Assembly: GCA_003451635.1 (NCBI GenBank)
Contig: DMAT01000106.1
Coordinates: forward strand, 1 to 7,996
Origin: Syntrophus sp. (in: bacteria)
GTDB taxonomy: Bacteria; Desulfobacterota; Syntrophia; Syntrophales; UBA8958
DNA: 7,996 bases
Direction: 5' to 3'
Below, piece by piece: positions 6,374 to 7,996 of the stretch. Below the pieces are notes generated by a model. That model was not told the DNA's origin. It did not search any database and saw only the letters and a program-made list of their open reading frames with translations. Positions within the stretch are counted from its first letter, which is position 1. Each line of letters opens with the position of its first letter. Position numbers and translations under genes: made by a program.

Positions 6374-6667
6374 GTCATTTGATCATTTTCTTTTTTCGGG
6401 TGCAGGGCGACGCCCTATGCCTTTCTTTTGGTAATCTGCAATTAAGCTAGCAAGGGTTCATTGTTTGTTTGTAGATGCACAAAATAACCAGCTATGTCTT
6501 TTTGGTTAAGCAGTTCGGGTTGAAAGCTGCAAAAAAACTCATCAGCCTCCCTTATCGACTTTAATAAAATTAATGGACATTAACGAGGTGCAAGTAAGTT
6601 AGGGCTCAATTCAACGGATTATCAAATCAAAAGTTCGCATGAACCCGGCCAAGAAGCAATATTTCCA
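6374..6667. other. Intergenic stretch without recognised genes
   Basis: AT-rich, with no supported ORF on either strand apart from shadows of the flanking genes, and no RNA gene recognised. Near its left end is a possible weak terminator hairpin (listed separately). The rest shows no clear repeats. Confidence 0.55.
6402..6431 (+). terminator. Possible weak terminator after the DUF1566 gene
   Basis: GCAGGGCG (6402-6409) pairs with CGCCCT-A-TGC (6411-6420), with a one-base bulge and a very tight turn. The T-rich run CTTTCTTTT follows at once. It is 30 bp after the stop codon at 6373. The broken T-tract and tiny loop make it a low-confidence call. Confidence 0.4.
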
Positions 6668-6695
6668 TTGACTTCACGATATATATCCTTTAAAT
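6668..6695 (+). promoter_or_regulatory. Putative sigma-70 promoter of plsC-ftsK
   Basis: TTGACT (6668-6673), a 16-nt AT-rich spacer and TTAAAT (6690-6695) make a plausible -35/-10 pair, starting transcription near 6702 and leaving a leader of about 40 nt before the plsC ATG. Only position and consensus support it. Confidence 0.42.
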
Positions 6696-6743
6696 ACAAG
6701 CCGTTTCGTAATCTTATCGTCTATGGTTTTGAGGAAATGATCT

Positions 6744-7451
6744 ATGGTGCGCTCGGCCTTTCTGGTAACCGCAAGTGTTATAATTACGGTCTTTTTCTCT
6801 ACATGTTGCGTTATTTTCTCGTTGCTGGGGGCGTCGGAAAATTCCATTCACAAGGTCGCCCGGATCTGGGCGACAATCCTTCTGAAAATAACCAATGTCC
6901 AGGTCAGTGTCCACGGAACGGAACATGTCTCCACGGAACGACCTCAGATCTTCATGTCCAATCATCAGAGCGATTTCGATATTTTGATCGTCTTGGCATT
7001 TTTGCCGGGCCAGTTCCGCTGGCTTGCCAAGAAGGAACTTTTCCGGATACCGATGTTCGGCAAGGCCATGAAAAACGCCGGTTATATTGAAATTGACCGG
7101 CAAAATCATGAGCGGGCCCTACAGAATCTTGCGGAGGCGGCCCGCAAGATCCGGGAAGGGAAATCGGTCATGAGTTTTCCTGAAGGCACCCGGACTGTAG
7201 ACGGAACAATCAAGGCTTTCAAGAAGGGGATGTTTCACCTGGCCTTGGAGGCCGGAGTGCCAATCGTTCCCATAACCATCATCGGGGCTTCCGAGATCAT
7301 GCCCAAGCGTTCCCTGAGGATTAATCCCGGCAAAATCACGATGATCATCGATCGACCGATCGATACAACAATTTATTCGGAAGATTCCCGTCCGGAACTG
7401 ATCGAACGGGTCCGAAGTGTTATCATGAAAAATTTTCACGCATGGCGGTAA
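6744..7451 (+). CDS. plsC: 1-acyl-sn-glycerol-3-phosphate acyltransferase
   Basis: 235 aa, the usual length for bacterial PlsC. It transfers a second acyl chain to lysophosphatidate to make phosphatidate, the precursor of membrane phospholipids, at the inner face of the cytoplasmic membrane. All four motifs are present: NHQSDFD at 73-79 (catalytic H74-x4-D79), motif II GYIEIDR at 113-119, FPEGTR at 145-150 and VPIVPI at 172-177. Residues about 6-30 form an N-terminal hydrophobic anchor. The ATG at 6744 has GAGGAA about 7 nt upstream; a GTG one codon later is an alternative. The end overlaps the next gene by 10 bp. A lyso-ornithine or other specialised acyltransferase cannot be excluded, but the motif set fits canonical PlsC. 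Confidence 0.92.
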   Translation: MVRSAFLVTASVIITVFFSTCCVIFSLLGASENSIHKVARIWATILLKITNVQVSVHGTEHVSTERPQIFMSNHQSDFDILIVLAFLPGQFRWLAKKELFRIPMFGKAMKNAGYIEIDRQNHERALQNLAEAARKIREGKSVMSFPEGTRTVDGTIKAFKKGMFHLALEAGVPIVPITIIGASEIMPKRSLRINPGKITMIIDRPIDTTIYSEDSRPELIERVRSVIMKNFHAWR

Positions 7452-7996
7452 CCACGGGTCCAATGCCAGAAAAGCCGACAATCGGCAAAAGAAGAGCCGA
7501 AATTATCGGCGTTATATGTTTTGCCGCCGGGCTGTTTCTCATCCTGTGCCTCGGATCATACAATCCCCAGGACCCTTCCTTTACCCGCTTTCTTCCCGGG
7601 GAAGTTAAAGTTCATAATCTCATCGGGACCTTCGGCGCTTACACATCGGACAGCTTGTTTAGGCTTATCGGACTCAGCGCCTTTTTTCTGCCCGTCGTAT
7701 TCTTTATCTGTTCTTTTAAATTCTTTCTTAATGGCGCCTTCCGCATCACCATGCCCCACCTGGGCGGGGCGCTGCTTTTTCTCCTGTCCTTCTCCGGCTT
7801 GTCCGCCCTCGTCGTCCAGCAGGTTTCCATTTATGAAATCCCCCTCCGGGCCGGAGGTCTCCTCGGCGAGGCGGTGCATTTTTATCTGACCTACTATTTC
7901 AATCTTGCCGGAACATCCATTCTGCTTTTGCTCATGATGATTCTGGCCTTCATGCTGATGATCCATCTTTCCCTTGTTTCCATCGCCCACTGGTTT
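7442..7996 (+). CDS. ftsK: DNA translocase FtsK, N-terminal membrane domain (partial, runs off the window)
   Basis: The 185 codons visible start at ATG 7442 and stay open to the window end. The protein begins MAVTTGPMPEKPTIGKRRAE and has hydrophobic segments at about residues 21-38, 72-96, 107-125 and 155-178, the four-helix FtsK/SpoIIIE N-terminal anchor. The loop SYNPQDPSF after helix 1 and the GAYTSDSLFRLIGLSAFFLP stretch are typical of the family. The AAA+ motor and gamma DNA-reading domain would lie beyond the edge. FtsK pumps the chromosome terminus through the division septum and activates XerCD recombination at dif. The start lies inside plsC with a 10-bp overlap and no strong ribosome binding site. 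The in-frame ATG at 7463 is an alternative start just past the plsC stop. Confidence 0.9.
   Translation, partial: MAVTTGPMPEKPTIGKRRAEIIGVICFAAGLFLILCLGSYNPQDPSFTRFLPGEVKVHNLIGTFGAYTSDSLFRLIGLSAFFLPVVFFICSFKFFLNGAFRITMPHLGGALLFLLSFSGLSALVVQQVSIYEIPLRAGGLLGEAVHFYLTYYFNLAGTSILLLLMMILAFMLMIHLSLVSIAHWF

Noticed and set aside
6714..7109. Minus-strand ORFs opposite plsC and ftsK (also 7119-7481 and 7556-7990)
   Set aside because: Antisense to genes with full motif support, and no domain recognised.

Overview
The window looks like bacterial chromosome, most likely from a Desulfobacterota/deltaproteobacterial (Syntrophales-like) organism or a relative. This rests on protein style, a convincing sigma-54 promoter in front of a DUF1566 gene, and a B12/radical SAM lipid-type cluster. 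It is an inference; there is no rRNA or other marker to confirm it.

Left part (41-4143, minus strand): a compact four-gene operon read right to left. It encodes an acyl carrier protein, a phytoene-desaturase/retinol-saturase-like FAD oxidoreductase, a cobalamin-binding-domain radical SAM enzyme and a membrane-anchored NodB-type polysaccharide deacetylase. The first two genes are 6 bp apart; the other two junctions are 4-bp ATGA overlaps. A putative sigma-70 promoter and a nearly perfect 31-bp palindrome precede the ACP gene. The gene set (ACP, CrtI-like oxidoreductase, B12-radical SAM) resembles the unusual-lipid clusters first discussed for ladderanes and also seen outside anammox bacteria. 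The substrate and product here are unknown. This is the most interesting system in the window.

Middle (4199-5348, minus strand): two adjacent reading frames that look like the N- and C-terminal halves of one conserved uncharacterised protein family. They are out of frame and overlap by 8 bp at ATGAATAG. About 600 AT-rich, non-coding bases follow.

Right part (5792-7996, plus strand): a small secreted DUF1566 protein has a well-placed -24/-12 promoter and TTGGCA/TGCCAA repeats that look like enhancer-binding sites. After about 370 non-coding bases come plsC (lysophosphatidate acyltransferase) and the 5' end of ftsK (membrane domain only, cut by the window edge). The two overlap by 10 bp and probably share a promoter near 6670-6695.

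No tRNA, rRNA, CRISPR array, transposase or complete mobile element was seen.
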